Positions 37,964 to 50,775 of a stretch of 64,000 nt of DNA are shown one piece after another (positions within the stretch are counted from its first letter, which is position 1; every line of letters begins with the position of its first letter). The DNA is from Clavelina lepadiformis. Lineage: Eukaryota; Chordata; Ascidiacea; Aplousobranchia; Clavelinidae. Below the pieces are notes generated by a model. The model ran no database searches. It saw only the letters and a program-made list of their open reading frames with translations, and had not been told where the DNA came from. A program made the translations under genes and the position numbers. The DNA lies in the NCBI RefSeq assembly GCF_947623445.1, contig NC_135246.1, positions 16,413,856 through 16,477,855 of the forward strand, given 5' to 3'.

Positions 37964-39528
37964 GTAATGTTGAACGGCATCAATCAAGCAACTGTCACAA
38001 GAAAAGAATTGGTTTAGTGTGACAATTTCCGAATATGTATTTTCCAGGAACGAAATGCGGTTGTCACAATAATGATATATGCTCCACATATATATCAAGC
38101 TTCCCCATATGCAACTAAACATCGTTAAAGTTGATCAAAATGGGTAAATTATTCCTACAGCCTGATGCCTGTTTTGGCATCTATACGTTTAAAAATGCAT
38201 ATTTTTAAATACGATGTAGTTGCGAAACGCTGACGTCAAGTATGACAAATGTGAGTAAGCAAACAGTAAGATTGTGCTCAAAACAAGTGAGACAATGTAA
38301 ACGAAAAAGATTTTGTCAAACTGCACAGCATTCTGCAGAAGTTCCGACACAGTTTGCAACCACGAAATTATCCCAAATCCCAAAATCATGGGCCTGGCTG
38401 TAGTACAGGTAGCGATGAAACGATTCAAACGGCACGGACAGAGCTCTCAAATTATGACACATCGCTTTATCAGTCTGCAAGTACTCCGGAAAGCATCGTG
38501 AAATTTTAACTTCAGTAGCAATCACGTTTCATTGTGCACTACTCTATTGCACACTGCACTTTCATTGTGACACTAAAGTTTACAGAAAAATAACCCCATT
38601 AATTTCTGAAAACTTTGAGGCGTTGCAGACATTTGTGAAAAATAAATTAAATATTTATTAAATTGTATGGAGTAAACTTGAGTTTGATAAACGGTGAGTG
38701 CGAATTAAAGAATACCAGAACCAAGCAAGACTGATTGATCAATTCATGGAACAAGGCAATGGGTTCCAAGAAAATCCTTACCATTTCATAGAAATTCACT
38801 TAACATGTTTTCGAAATTTTAAACGATAGATGTTTGAGTTCATAAATAAAATCATGCATCTTTCATGGTGCTGAGTAGAATCAAGGTAATTCTTGGAAAC
38901 TGAGTATTTCATCGAATTTTATAAACGTTTTGTTGGAAAAGTGTATTCGAACGGAACGCACCATGGCAATCAATTATATCTGAGTTTGCTCTTCGTATAA
39001 TAAATTAAAACAATTCTGGGAACATTCGCAATTTTCACCGAAACAGAGACCGCTTTCCAGGAATGGATTACAAGTTGATTTTGGTTCAACTTTAACGGCG
39101 GTTAATCACTGCTGGATAACCTAAGCTTTAGTTGAATATCTGGTCCGTTTTTGCAAGATTTGCGTTGTGTTATAAGTTTTTATTGGTGTATTGGTTTTAG
39201 TGACTACATAAATGCTCTTAATATTTACCTATTTTAAATCCTGCTTCCTTGCTTAGAATGTGGCTGACAACACCTGTCTGCGGTTTGAAACAAAAGTTTA
39301 TCGACGTATTTAAATATTTGCTTTTCTACCTAAACAGAAAGTCTTCGGTCAAAATATCTAGACAATTTAGTTGAAAATTGCTTTCAACCTTTAATGAGCT
39401 TTGAATTGCATTTTAAAGGGCACACTTATAATAATATATACTTACATATAAGTTTAAAACCATTCTCAGGTATTGTAAAAAGGTTACAAAGCAATGAAAT
39501 GTTCTTCAGCAAATATTTAAAATTTAAC
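37964..39528. repeat. Duplicated 5' flank of lectin gene E2
   Basis: Matches the flank upstream of E5 (54.8-56.38 kb) almost base for base, and those of E1, E3, E4 and E6 less closely. No exon is supported. Confidence 0.8.
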
Positions 39529-39828
39529 TTCTCGCTGCGGGAAGATTGCAAATCCCACACGAACGTTGTGATCTTGTAACTATAGGGGACTGAGTACCAC
39601 CGCCGCTAGGTTGAGAACAAGATCCCCAAACCCATTGTCAAGGAGAAAAATCACATCTTTGTCGTCACCTTCTCTTGCAATTAATTTATTTGCTTTATTT
39701 GTTTATTTTTTGCCACGAAAAATTTGTATATTGTTTTACAAAAAATTATCATTTTGCTTCCCACCATGCAGACGAAAAATCAAAATGTGCGCAAACTGCA
39801 ACCAGCACTAACAAAGTCAAAGCTTCGT
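39529..39828 (-). pseudogene. TSR relic 4: decayed gene D-like 5' end
   Basis: Same structure as relic 2, with ATG changed to ACG at 39828-39826 and the exon-1 donor lost. Only the start of exon 2 remains. Nearly identical to relic 7 at 56384-56693. Confidence 0.83.
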
Positions 39829-40244
39829 TTCTTTGCTCTTGTATTCGTAGGTAAACTAAAATCACTTAACCTAAATGTCTTATAACTACATAATAAAATT
39901 ATTTTTAAATTGAAATGATTTTTAATGCGTGATAGGGTCTCTGCAAACTGTTATTTAACATTTTGAAGTTATTATCGTAGGTCTTTATAATCCTAAAAGC
40001 AACATCGTGTTCTTGCTTGCGTATTTATAAGCAGTTATTATTAACTTTCGATATTTAGCTTGTTTAAGATACTTTTTAGAGTATAAATTATGATTATGAC
40101 TGATCTATCTCACTCATACAATTGAATTTTTCTTTCCTTTCCGTTTATTATTTCTTTGTATTTTCATCAGTTCCAAAGCGTATATTCACACACCAACGCC
40201 AAATGTACTGAAATCTCTGAATACAATCAAACAAACCCACGCAT

Positions 40245-40916
40245 TTACGTGTACCGCATTATGATCGGTATTTCACATAAGCCATTTGTTTCGGCACTGC
40301 AAGCTCGGTCGTTTGTGCGAAGGTCATACTGAAGAAGAATCTCTCCACATTTTTCGTTACCAGCACTATTTGAAGGTTGTCGTGGATTTTCTATCCAGTG
40401 GGTATTTTCTCGGGTAGACGAAGTAACCGTACTATCCGTCCAAACCCAGTCTTGACCACCGCCAATCAAGTCAATTAAACCGATCCAAGCTCCATCAAAG
40501 CCCAACGCTTGCTGAATTGGGCTGTGGAAACATTAACAAAATAAGTTGTTAACTTGATAAGTATAAAAATTGTAAAATTTGAAATCTCAAAAAATTGCAT
40601 TTACTTTTTATACAAATTTTGTTAATGCGATGTAAAATGTTAAATTGTGGTTTAGCTTAGTACTGGTCTTTGCTTATAATCAATCAAAAAATTAGATTTA
40701 TAAAGCAAATAATGGACAAATACTTAATAAATTAAAAGTGATTATTATATAGTTATTGTAATTCAGCAAAAGCACTAATTCGTGTTAAAACTGAAATAAG
40801 AGTAAATTAAACAATCAAAGCATATATAGTTAATGCTTCTTTTAGGAAAGGAAGGTTTCGTTTTTATATTTTATCTAATACAGTAAAAAATGTATACTCA
40901 CGCTCTTAAGGAGAAG
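40245..40916 (-). pseudogene. Orphan lectin last exon plus exon 4 stub (second copy)
   Basis: 40521-40245 is an open 277-bp last exon. 40916-40902 is the end of exon 4 with a GTGAGT donor. The junction to TSR-derived sequence is the same as at 34426, so this arose by duplication of the already broken copy, offset 6.5 kb. Confidence 0.85.
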
Positions 40917-41515
40917 CTGGAACCACCACAAGTTTTAGTTTTTTGTTTATTGTCAAAGTTGTCAATAAGATAAAATTGCTTTAAAACCTGTTATAAAGTT
41001 TTTTTTTAACTGCAGCGCGATGTGAAGCAGAATACACCTAGATACAGTTCATTTTCTTATAATATTTTTTGTGAGACTTTTAAAGTATTTCCTCTTAAAA
41101 CATTTTCATTGTTTGTAGGGACTCTTTCATATACGATTTAAACTATAAAAATTTGGTCACTTGGTTTTATAATATTTTACATACTGAAACCGTAACTTCT
41201 ACTTAAGGATATTGATGTGATTTTGGAGCGTCGTTGGAATATAAGTATGGTCATTGTGTTTGTAAGAGACTAAAGTTTTTTGTTTAAAATAATTTCCTGA
41301 AAAATTTAAATCGTTTAAAAATAGCCTAAATTAAAATTACTTTAGTGCGTTATGCCTACGTATAAGAAACTCCATTAATTCTAATTTTTGAAAACTTTAA
41401 AATTATAAACGACAAAAAGCAATGTTTTGACGGTTCAGTATCGGAGCGCTTATAAAGCGCATTACATAGAGCATTTCTGCGAGCCGTGCTCAAGAATAAT
41501 AATCAGCAGCGCTTT
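40917..41515. repeat. Gene H-derived segment, second copy
   Basis: Matches 34427-35030 with few changes, including the decayed plus-strand EGF exon at 41207-41261 (TGG to TGA, cysteine to phenylalanine). Confidence 0.75.
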
Positions 41516-42104
41516 CGTTCGTCGTCACACTGCGTGATCTTGACTGCATTCCACCACCGCAAGTTACAGAACATGTTTCGAAGCTTGTCCACGGTCCCCA
41601 AACGCAGTTGACAGGACAACAGCCGTTATTGCAGGATGTCGAAGATTTAGGTAAACCCGGTCAGCTGGACCTCCCACAGAAAGCAGTGACAGTCTATCCC
41701 CTTGATCTTGTTCGCGTTCCCAACCCGCAGGTGGCTGAACAACTTCTCCAGCTTCCCCAAGAAGCCCATTGACAGCTTTTTGGGCAGCAGTTGTTGTTGC
41801 AACTTCTTGCTGCGTGAAGGTTGCAACTCCCACACGAACCTTGTGATCTTGTAATTATAGGTGACTGAATACCACCGCCACAAGATTGAGAACAAGATCT
41901 CCAAACCCATTGGCATGGAGAGAAATCACATCTTCGTCGTCGACTTCTCTTGCAATTAATGAATTTGCTTTATTTGTTTATTTTTTGCCCCGAAAAGTTT
42001 GTATATTGTTTTACAACAAATTATCCACTTGCTTCCCACCATGCATACGACAAATCAAAATGTGCGTAAACTGCAACAAGCACTAACAATGTCCAAGCTT
42101 TCCT
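41516..42104 (-). pseudogene. TSR relic 5: decayed gene D-like 5' end
   Basis: ATG changed to AGG at 42104-42102, donor lost. Exon 2 keeps TGG in the second TSR where relic 3 has TGA, but carries TGA where gene D has TGC at the CP pair of the second TSR. Ends at the same junction as relic 3. Confidence 0.86.
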
Positions 42105-42513
42105 TTCGTTGTTCTTGTATTCGTAGGTAAACTAAAATCACTTAACCTAAATGTCTTATAACTAAATAATAAAATTGATTTTAAATTGATATGTTTTTTA
42201 ATGCGTGATCGGGTCACTGCCAACTGTTATTTAACATTTTGAAGTTATTGTCGTAAGTCTTTATAACCCTAAAAGCGACATCGTGCTCTTGTTTGCCCAT
42301 TTATAAGCAGTTATTATTAATATTCGATATTTAGTTTGTTTAACATACTTTTAGAGTATATTTTATCATCGATCTATCTCAATCATACAATTGAATTTTC
42401 CATTCCTTTCCGTTTATTATTTCTTTGTATTTTCATCAGTTCCAAAGCGTATATTCACACACCAACGCCAAATGTTCGGAAAACTCTGAATACATTCAAA
42501 CAAACCCACATAT

Positions 42514-44378
42514 TTACGAGTATCGCGTTATGATCGGTATTTCACATAAGCCATTTGTTTCGGCACTGCAAACTCGGTCGTTTGTGCGAAGTTCATACTG
42601 AAAAAGAATCTCTCCACATTTTTCGTTACCACCACTATTTGAAGGTTGTCGTGGATTTTCTATCCAGTCGGTATTTTCTCGGGTAGACGAAGTAACCGTA
42701 CTATCCGCCCAAACCCAGTCTTGACAACCGCCAATCAAGTCAACTAAACCGATCCAAGCTTCATCAAAGCCCAACGCTTGCTGAATTGGGCTGTGGAAAC
42801 ATGAACAAAATACGTTGTTAAATCGATTGTATAAAAATTGTAAATACCCTTTTGAAATCTCAAAAAATTACATTTAGTTCTTTATACAAATTTTGTTAAT
42901 GCGATGTATAATGTAAAATTGTGGGTTAGCTTAGTACTGGCTTTTGCTTATAATCATACAAAAAATTAGGTTTATAAAGCAATTAATCGACAAACACTTA
43001 ATAAATTAAAAGTTAATATTATAGAGTAATTGTAATTCTGCAAAAACAGTGATCTGTGTTAACCACTGCAATAAGAGAAAATAAAATAATCTAAGCATAT
43101 AAAGTTAATGTTTCCTTCAGGAAAGGGGGTTTCGTTAATATATATTATCCAATACAGTAAAAAATGTTTACTTACGCTCTTAAGGAGAAGTCCTTCATTC
43201 CAACCGCTGCAAGGTCGCCACCCACATTTACACATTCGGTGCGAGTGTTGTCCCACGTGCCTTTTGACGTCAGCATATAACGACATCCATTGCCAGCGTC
43301 GTAACCTTGTCTATCTGATATGAGGTACAAGATACTGAAACTAAGTTTTATAGAAAATAGCCAACGATTTGTTAGTAACATTCACAAATTGATGACTATA
43401 TTTGGCCAATGAACTGATTAATTATCTTTGTAATTATATAATTATTTGTTTTGTTTATATATTACTATATTTACTATGTTCACATAATCCGTATTTAGGA
43501 GAACTGCATTCAACGTCGTTTGTGCGAAGACTGTAGGAGTCAATAATCTCGCCGCAGTTTTCGTTACCACCCGTGTTAGATGGTTGTTGTGGATTTTGTA
43601 TCCAATGGGTGTTTCCTGATGTAGATGAAGTCTTATCGACCCAAACCCAGCTGTTGTCTTCTTTGCTCAATCCTACCCACGCATGATCGAAAGTGAAAGT
43701 TTGTTGTAGGGTGCTTTATAGCAAGAGAAAATAGGAAAACCTTTAATTATGACAAATAATAAATTTAAATAATAGTCTACAAATGTTAGATTGTAACATA
43801 ATTTCTAAACACAACTAACTCTAACTAGCTCTTGGTTAAATTGCAAAAACGTTTTTTAATCATTGTTAAAAAATTTGAAAAACGTTGAGGAAAGTTGAAA
43901 TCACCTTCGTAAAGCAAAATCCCTCACTCTAACAGCGAGGTCGCCTCCATAACTTTTACATTCATCACGAGCCTGCTGAAAAGTCTTTTTTTGGGTCAAA
44001 AAGTAGTAATACCCGCTTCCACTGTAAACCTCCCTCCATTCTCCTATCATCAATATATTATGTATTATGTGGCTATGACGTTATATGATATTTAGTTTAG
44101 ATCATGTTGTGGTACAAAAATACTCATAACAAGCTGTCAACAGAAACCATGGAAATTGAATGCTGCAATATTTGAAGGATTCAAGTAAAAGATGTCATGA
44201 ATTTGAATATAAAAGTTTGAATATAAACTTTTAGATATCCTAATAAACAATAATAAAAACTCCATATACCGGTCAATACGTTGTCAGAGAAATCACCAAT
44301 CAAAAGACTTTCAGAAAAGTGAAAAAAACTCAAGACAAAACATAATGTAAATCCTAACTCTAATGCGCCCTATTTCAT
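42514..44378 (-). pseudogene. Lectin gene E3: two C-type lectin domains, nonsense codon 3
   Basis: Exons: 44378-44270, 44043-43905, 43713-43475, 43314-43176 and 42790-42514. The structure is complete at 903 bp and all splice sites are present, but codon 3 is TAG (44372-44370) where paralogues have TAC. No other in-frame ATG precedes the signal peptide core. The rest is open, with QPS loops in both domains, so the break is recent. An alternative upstream start or a sequencing error would rescue it. Confidence 0.85.
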
Positions 44379-44449
44379 TTTGAAACTCTTGACTGGCCGA
44401 AAGTTTGCTGTAGCCTACTATGAATTACATGCAGGGAACGAGAAGTTAT

Positions 44450-47400
44450 ATAGTAATGTTGAACGGTATCAATCAAGCAACTGTCACAAGACATAAATTG
44501 GTTTAAAGTGACATTTACCGAACATGTACTCCTTGTTGCTAGGAACGAAATGCGATTGTCACAATAATGATATATGCTCCACATATAGATCAAGCTTCTC
44601 CATATACAACCAAACATCGTTAATGTTGATCAAAGTGGGTAAATATTCCTACAACCAGGTGCCTGTTTTTGCATCTATACATTTAAAAAATGCATTTCTT
44701 AAAATACGATGTAGTTGCGAAACGCTGACGTCAAGTCTGACAAATGTGAGTAAGCAAACAATAAGATTGTGCTCAAAACAAGTGAGACAATGTAGACGAA
44801 AAACATTTTTTCAAACTGCACAGTATTCTGCAGAAGTTCCGACACAGTTTGCAAATACAAAATTATCCCAAATCCCAAAATCATTGGGCCTGGCTGTAGT
44901 ACAGGTAGCGATGAAACGATTCAAACGGCACGGTCAGAGCTCTCAAATTATGACACATCGATTTATCAGTCTGAAAATACTCCCGGAAATCAACGTGAAA
45001 TGTGACTTCAGTAGCAATCATGTTTCATTGTGCACTACACTATGACACCAAAGTTTACAGAAAAATAACCCCATTAATTTCTCAAGACTTTGAGGCGTTG
45101 CACACATTTGTGAAAAATAAATTCAATATTTATTAAATTGTACGGAGTAAACTTGAGTTTGATGAACCGTGAGTGCGAATTAAAGAATACCAGAACCAAG
45201 CAAGATTGATTGACCAATTCACGGAACAAGGCAATGGGTTCCAAGAAAATCCTTACCGTTTCATGGAAATTCACTTAACATGTTTTCGAAATTTTAAACG
45301 ATAGATATTCGAGTTCATAAATCAAATCATGCATCTTTCATGGTACTGAGTAAAATCAAGGTAATTCTTGGAAACTGAGCATTTCTTCGAATTTTATAAA
45401 CGTTTTGTTGGAAAAGTTTATTCGAACGAAACGCACCATGGCAATCAATTATATCTGAGTGTGTTTTTCGTATGATAAATTAATACAATTCCGGGAAAAT
45501 TCGGAAATTTCGCCGAAACAGATACCGCGTTTCCAGGAATGGATTACAAGTTGATATAGGTTCAACTTTAACGGCGGTTAATCACTGCTGGATAACCTAA
45601 GCTTTAGTTGAATATCTTGTTCGTTTTTTCAAGGTTTGAGTTGTTTTATAACTTTTATTTGAATTTTGTAATGATGGTGTGAAGTCGACTGATTATATAG
45701 ATACTTGGATTTTTATCCTATCAAATTTTATTAAATCGAATATTTTGTCAATATTTAATTTTTTTGTAATGCAAGATGTCAACGAGTGCCTACTGGGAGC
45801 ATTAATGTGCAGAGGACAAAGTGTACGCAAAAACATTCCCGGTTGATACAAGTGTGACTGTGACAAGGGCTCTCAATACAAGAATGAAAAATGTGTATAA
45901 ATGTGATTCTATGTGAAGCATTATTCCAAATAAATACAGCAATAAATACCGTTAATCAGAAATACAATAATTTTGAGTTCTGGAACTAAAAAGGTTTTAA
46001 ATATTAAAGTATTTCCTTTAATAATATTCTGCGATATGGGAGACTATATAATTACATGTAAACGAAATTCTTCTACTTCTTTCTGAAATTTCTTCTTGAA
46101 ATTAATCTTCTCCATTTGTCATGAGTGCGTAGTGCGAATTCTCCAATTACTCGTTAATTCTCCGTTATAAAAAGTTGCTTATTGCTTATTACAGTACATT
46201 TGCTGAGCTCCCTAACATTAATTGCGAAAGTTATGATGATAGCAACCACACAATGAACAATTTTAAATGAGTTTAATTTAAATTCAAAATAGCGTTATAG
46301 CCTATACACAGTTTCGGAAACGTGAAACGTTTGTTAGGCTTATACCTTTTTCCTTTATTAAATTTGTTGATATAAATTCTTTTTTTCTGTTTTCATTCTC
46401 CAATATTAGTTAATTCATTATATAAAACTAATAAAAATTTATTAAACCTTGGAAACGGACAAGATATTCAAGTAAGGCTTAGGTTATCCAGCAGTGACAA
46501 ACCGCCGATAAAATTGAACTAAAATCAACTTGTAATCCATTCCTGGAAAGCGGTCTCTGTTTCGGAGAAATTTCCGAATTTTCCCAGAATTGTCTTAATT
46601 TATTATACAAAGAGCAAACTCAGATGTAATTGATTGCCATGAGGCGTTTCGTTACGATTTACATTTTCAACAAAACTTTGCAAATTCGATGAAATGTTTA
46701 GTTTCCAAGAATTACCTTGATTCTACTCAGTACCATGAAAGATGCATTATTTGATTTATGAACTCGAATATCTATCGTTTAAAATTTCGAAAACATGTTA
46801 AGTGAATTTCTATGAAACGGTTAACATTTTCTTGGAAAACGTTGGAATGTTCCATGAATTGGTCAAACAAGTCTGTTTGGTTGTGATGTTTCTCTGTACC
46901 CACAAGTAATCAAACTCAAGCTAACTTTACACAATTTAAAAAATATTTAATTCATTTTTCACAAATGTCTGCAAAGTCTAAACGTTTTGAGAAACTAATG
47001 GAGATATTCTGCTATAAACTTGGAGTCATTGTGTAGTGCATAATGAAACGTGATTTGATAGTGAAGTCACGTTTCACGTTGATTTCCGGGAGTATTTTCA
47101 GACTGATAAAGCGATGTGTCATAACTTGAGAGCTCTGTCTGTTCCATTTGAAGTGTTTCATCGCTACCTGTACTACAGCCAGTCGCAATGATTTTTTAAT
47201 TTCTTGATTGCAAACTGTGTCGGAACTTTTGCAGAATGCTGTGCAGTTTGACAAAATGTTTTTATCTTACATTTTCTCACTTGTTTTAAGCACTATCTTA
47301 CTGTTTGCTTACTCACATTTCTCAGACTTGACGTCAGCGTTTCGCAACTACATCGTTTTTTAAAATATACAGTTTTTTTAAACGTATAGATGCAAAGGCC

Positions 47401-47610
47401 GGCACCTAACTATAGAAATAATTTTCCCATTTTGTTCAACATTTACAATGTTTAGTTGTATATGGAAAACCTTGATCTATATGTAGAGTATATATCATTA
47501 TTGTGACAACCGCATTTTGTTCCTGGAAAAAAGTAATATATTTTCAGTAAATGTCACATTAAACCAATTCATTTCTGTTGACAGTTGCTTGATTGATACC
47601 GTTCAACATT
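44450..47610. repeat. Inverted repeat joining the E3 and E4 5' flanks
   Basis: The left arm (about 44450-45650) is the upstream flank of E3. The right arm (about 46470-47610) is the same flank inverted, upstream of E4. About 0.8 kb separates them, with a dead EGF exon inside. E3 and E4 are therefore divergent, head to head. Confidence 0.8.
45776..45900 (+). pseudogene. Dead EGF exon between lectin genes E3 and E4
   Basis: After a GCAAG acceptor the frame reads DVNECLLGALMC, then an EGF-like pattern with TGA at 45844-45846 (KNIPG-stop), YKCDCDKGSQY and TAA at 45898-45900. The layout matches the last EGF exon of the TSR-EGF genes ([12 protein letters not shown]). No neighbouring exon was found. 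Confidence 0.75.
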
Positions 47611-47686
47611 ACTATATAACTTCTCGTTGCCTGCATGTATTTTATAGTAGGCTACAGTAAAAGTTCGGCCAATCAAAAGTCTCAAA

Positions 47687-49733
47687 ATGAAGGACGGCGT
47701 ATTAGAGTTGGGTCTTTCACTATGTTTTGTCTTGAGTTGTCTTCACTTTTCTGAAAGTTTATGGATTGAGCCATACACTGACTTCGCATTGACCGGTTTG
47801 TTCAGTTTCTATAAATATTCAATTGGTATAGCTACAAGTATATATGCAAATATTTGTAATTAACTGCATGAACTATTTTACTTTGAGTCTTCAAATAATG
47901 CAGCATTTAATTTCCATGGTTTCTGTTGACGGCTTGCAATAAGTTTCCTTGTACTACAACACGAAATACACTAAATACCATATAACGTCATAACCACATT
48001 ATATTATCCATTTATGACAGGAGAATGGAGAGAGGTTTACAGTGGGAGCAGGTATTACTACTTTTTGACCAAACTAAAGACTTACCAGCAAGCACGTGAT
48101 GAATGCAGAAGTTATGGAGGTGACCTCGCGGTTAGAGTGAGGGATTTTTCTTTACGAAGGTGAATTCATCATTCGAAAAATTTTTAAAATTTTTTAACAA
48201 CGTTTAAAGAAAACGTTTTTACGATTTAGTCAAAAGTATTAGTTGTGTTTAGAAAGTATTTTAAAACCTAACATTTGTAGACTATTACTTAAATTTATTA
48301 TTTTTCATAATCAAAGGTATACCTATTTTCTCTTGCTATAAAGCACTCTACACCAAACTTTCGAATTCGACAAAGCGTGGATAGGATTGAGCAAAGAAGA
48401 CAACAGCTGGGTTTGGGTCGATAAGACTTCATCTACATCAGGAAACACCCATTGGATACCAGAACAACCTTCTAACACGGGTGGTAACGAAGACTGCGGC
48501 GAGATCATTTACTCTGACAATCTTGGCACAAACGACGTTCCATGCAGTGCTTACAGACACGGATTATGTGAACATAGTAAATATAATATCATAAAAACAA
48601 AGCATATAATTACATAATTACAACGATGATTAATCTGTTCATTGGCCAAATATAGGCATCATTTTGTAAATGTTTCTAACGAATCGTCACCTATTTTCTG
48701 TAAACTTGGTTTCAGTATGTTTTCCTCATATCAGATAGACAAGGTTACGACGCTGGCAATGGATATCGTTATATTCTGACGTCAAAAGGCACGTGGGACG
48801 ACACTCGCAACGAATGTGTAAAAGAGGGTGGCGATCTTGCAGCTGTTGGAATGAAGGACTTCTCCTTAAGAGCGTAAGTATACATTTTCTACTGTATTGG
48901 ATGACATATGAAGACGGAACCCCCCTTTCCTGAAAGAATTAGCATCAACTTTTTATATAACACTTGTAGGTCGATTTTAGTACAATATTTGGAAAAAACT
49001 TTCGAACCGAACACCTTGCTTTTAAAATAAACATCCTTTCAGTATATAGGTATAGAATATATACACAGTATGTGATACACAGTATATTCTTTGACTACAG
49101 TGGTTATCACAAATCACTGCTTTTGCAGAATTACAATTACTATATAATATTAACTCGTAATTTATTAATATTTCTGTTATTTCTTCCTGAAAATATTTTC
49201 AAGTTTGATTCGATTATTTGATTTACAAACTTAATTTTTTGAATGATTAGTTGCCTTCATAATTCCTTATGGTAATTTTCGTAGTTTCTCAAATATGACA
49301 AAGAGCAAAACTAGCACTAAGCTAACGCACAGTTTGAAATTACACATCGTATAAAAGCAAAATTATATGAAGAACCAAATGCATTTTTGAGATTACCGAA
49401 CAATTTAAAATTTTTATACTATCAGGTTAACGACGTATTTTGTTCATTTTCCACAGCCCAATTCAGCAAGCGTTGAACTTTGATGAAGCTTGGATCGGTT
49501 TACGTGATTTGATCGGCGGTGGTCAAGACTGGGTTTGGGCGGACCCTTCGGTTACTTCGTCTACCCGAGAAAATACCCACTGGATAGAAAACCCACGACA
49601 ACCTTCAAATAGTGGTGGTAACGAAGAATGTGGAGAGATTATTCTTCAGTATGACCTTCGCACAAACGATCGAGTTTGCAGCTTCGAAACAAATGGTTTA
49701 TGTGAAATACCGATCATTACGCAATCAAAGTAA
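47687..49733 (+). CDS. Lectin gene E4: two C-type lectin domains, inverted copy
   Basis: Exons: 47687-47795 (signal peptide MKDGVLELGLSLCFVLSCLHF), 48021-48159, 48344-48576, 48735-48873 and 49457-49733; 897 bp, 298 residues, open. It is the only plus-strand member. Exon 3 lacks six bases next to the sugar-site loop, so domain 1 reads WIPEQPS where paralogues read WIQNPQQPS. The first donor is GTTTGT, weaker than the GTAAG or GTATG of the others. TATA box at 47613-47620; AATAAA at 49828-49833. Whether it is expressed is open. Confidence 0.88.
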
Positions 49734-49913
49734 ATGTGTGGGTTTGTTTGATTGTATTCAGAGATTTCAGTACATTGGCGTTGGTGTGTGAATATACGCT
49801 TTGGAACTGATGAAAATACAAAGAAATAATAAACTGAAAGGAATTGAAAATTCAATTGTGTTGAAAAAACTACAGCTTAAGACTTTATTGTATTTTGCAA
49901 ATTTCTTTGCTAT

Positions 49914-50155
49914 TGTTACACTTGATTTTGCCCTATATTTATTGTGTTTCTCCCTTGCGCCCGATTACGCTTTTTCGCGCTTAGTTAAGCACATGCGTCT
50001 TTTTTCGGCTTGTGTCCAACAGGTAGTCGCACTATCAGTTTGATATTGGAGCTCCTGAAATGAGCTGTGTCAACGAAATTTAACTAAACTGTTTTTAAAT
50101 AAAAGATGTGCCTGTAAATCTGTAAATCTAAGAGTGAGGACAACAAAACGTAACA
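49914..50155 (+). mobile_element. LTR of an LTR retrotransposon (gypsy-like)
   Basis: The 242-bp block begins TGTTAC and ends GTAACA, a perfect terminal inverted repeat with TG..CA ends. AATAAA lies at 50098-50103. It is followed at once by CTGGCGACCACGGCGGGAC, the usual place and look of a primer-binding site. It inserted 3' of lectin gene E4, 80 bp past its polyadenylation signal. I cannot confirm a target-site duplication, and no second LTR was found. Confidence 0.8.
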
Positions 50156-50661
50156 CTGGCGACCACGGCGGGACCTCTTATATACACAGAAGATTTTATC
50201 AAGTTTCACTGAAGCATGAATTTTTTTACTCTCCGCCTCGTTACCAGCGTGGCAATAGTTTTTCGTCTTTTCTGAAAGAATTCGAATCCTTCTGCGACAG
50301 CATTAAAGCATCGGATTCGGCAAAGAAACATGCATTTCTACAAAACTTGCCGGAAGACATGAGATTCTCCATTACCGATGGTCGTAAAGAACTCTACGAG
50401 CTTAGTTATGACGAACGCATTCAACAAGCAAAAGACACGGCTTCAGGATATCTTCACCAAAGCATGATATGCAACAACTCTTTCTGCGCACTCAAGGTTT
50501 TGACGAATCTGTAAGAAGCTTTCTTGTAGCTATAACCCAATTGGGAAAAATGGCTTATCCATTCGACGAACAGCATCAAATGCGCAGTAGTGTGCTCTAC
50601 AACCTACTCGTTCGAGGACTGAGATATCGTTAACAAGCCTCTCAAATCTTACGCGATAACT
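50156..50661 (+). pseudogene. Truncated, frameshifted gag-like region behind the LTR
   Basis: An open frame at 50134-50514 covers the first part of a gag-like capsid protein (SFSSFLKEFESFCDSI, then LPEDMRF). Near 50465-50475 the frame shifts by one and goes on with QGFDESVRSF to a TAA at about 50631, a pattern seen in gypsy-type gag. Homology stops at about 50661, where the inverted gene D 3' flank begins. No protease, reverse transcriptase or integrase is present, so the element is dead. Confidence 0.75.
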
Positions 50662-50775
50662 CTAAAGACGAAAGTAAGTATATGCTAAACACTGTGCAAA
50701 AATAACTAATTTAACATGATAAATAGATAATTACAACGTGTGTTGAAAACATGTTTCCTTTAACACCCTTTCACA

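Noticed and set aside
44524..45045. 173-codon open frame on the plus strand in the E3 flank
   Set aside because: The same flank is present five more times and the frame is broken in each, so it is not kept by selection. No domain is visible.
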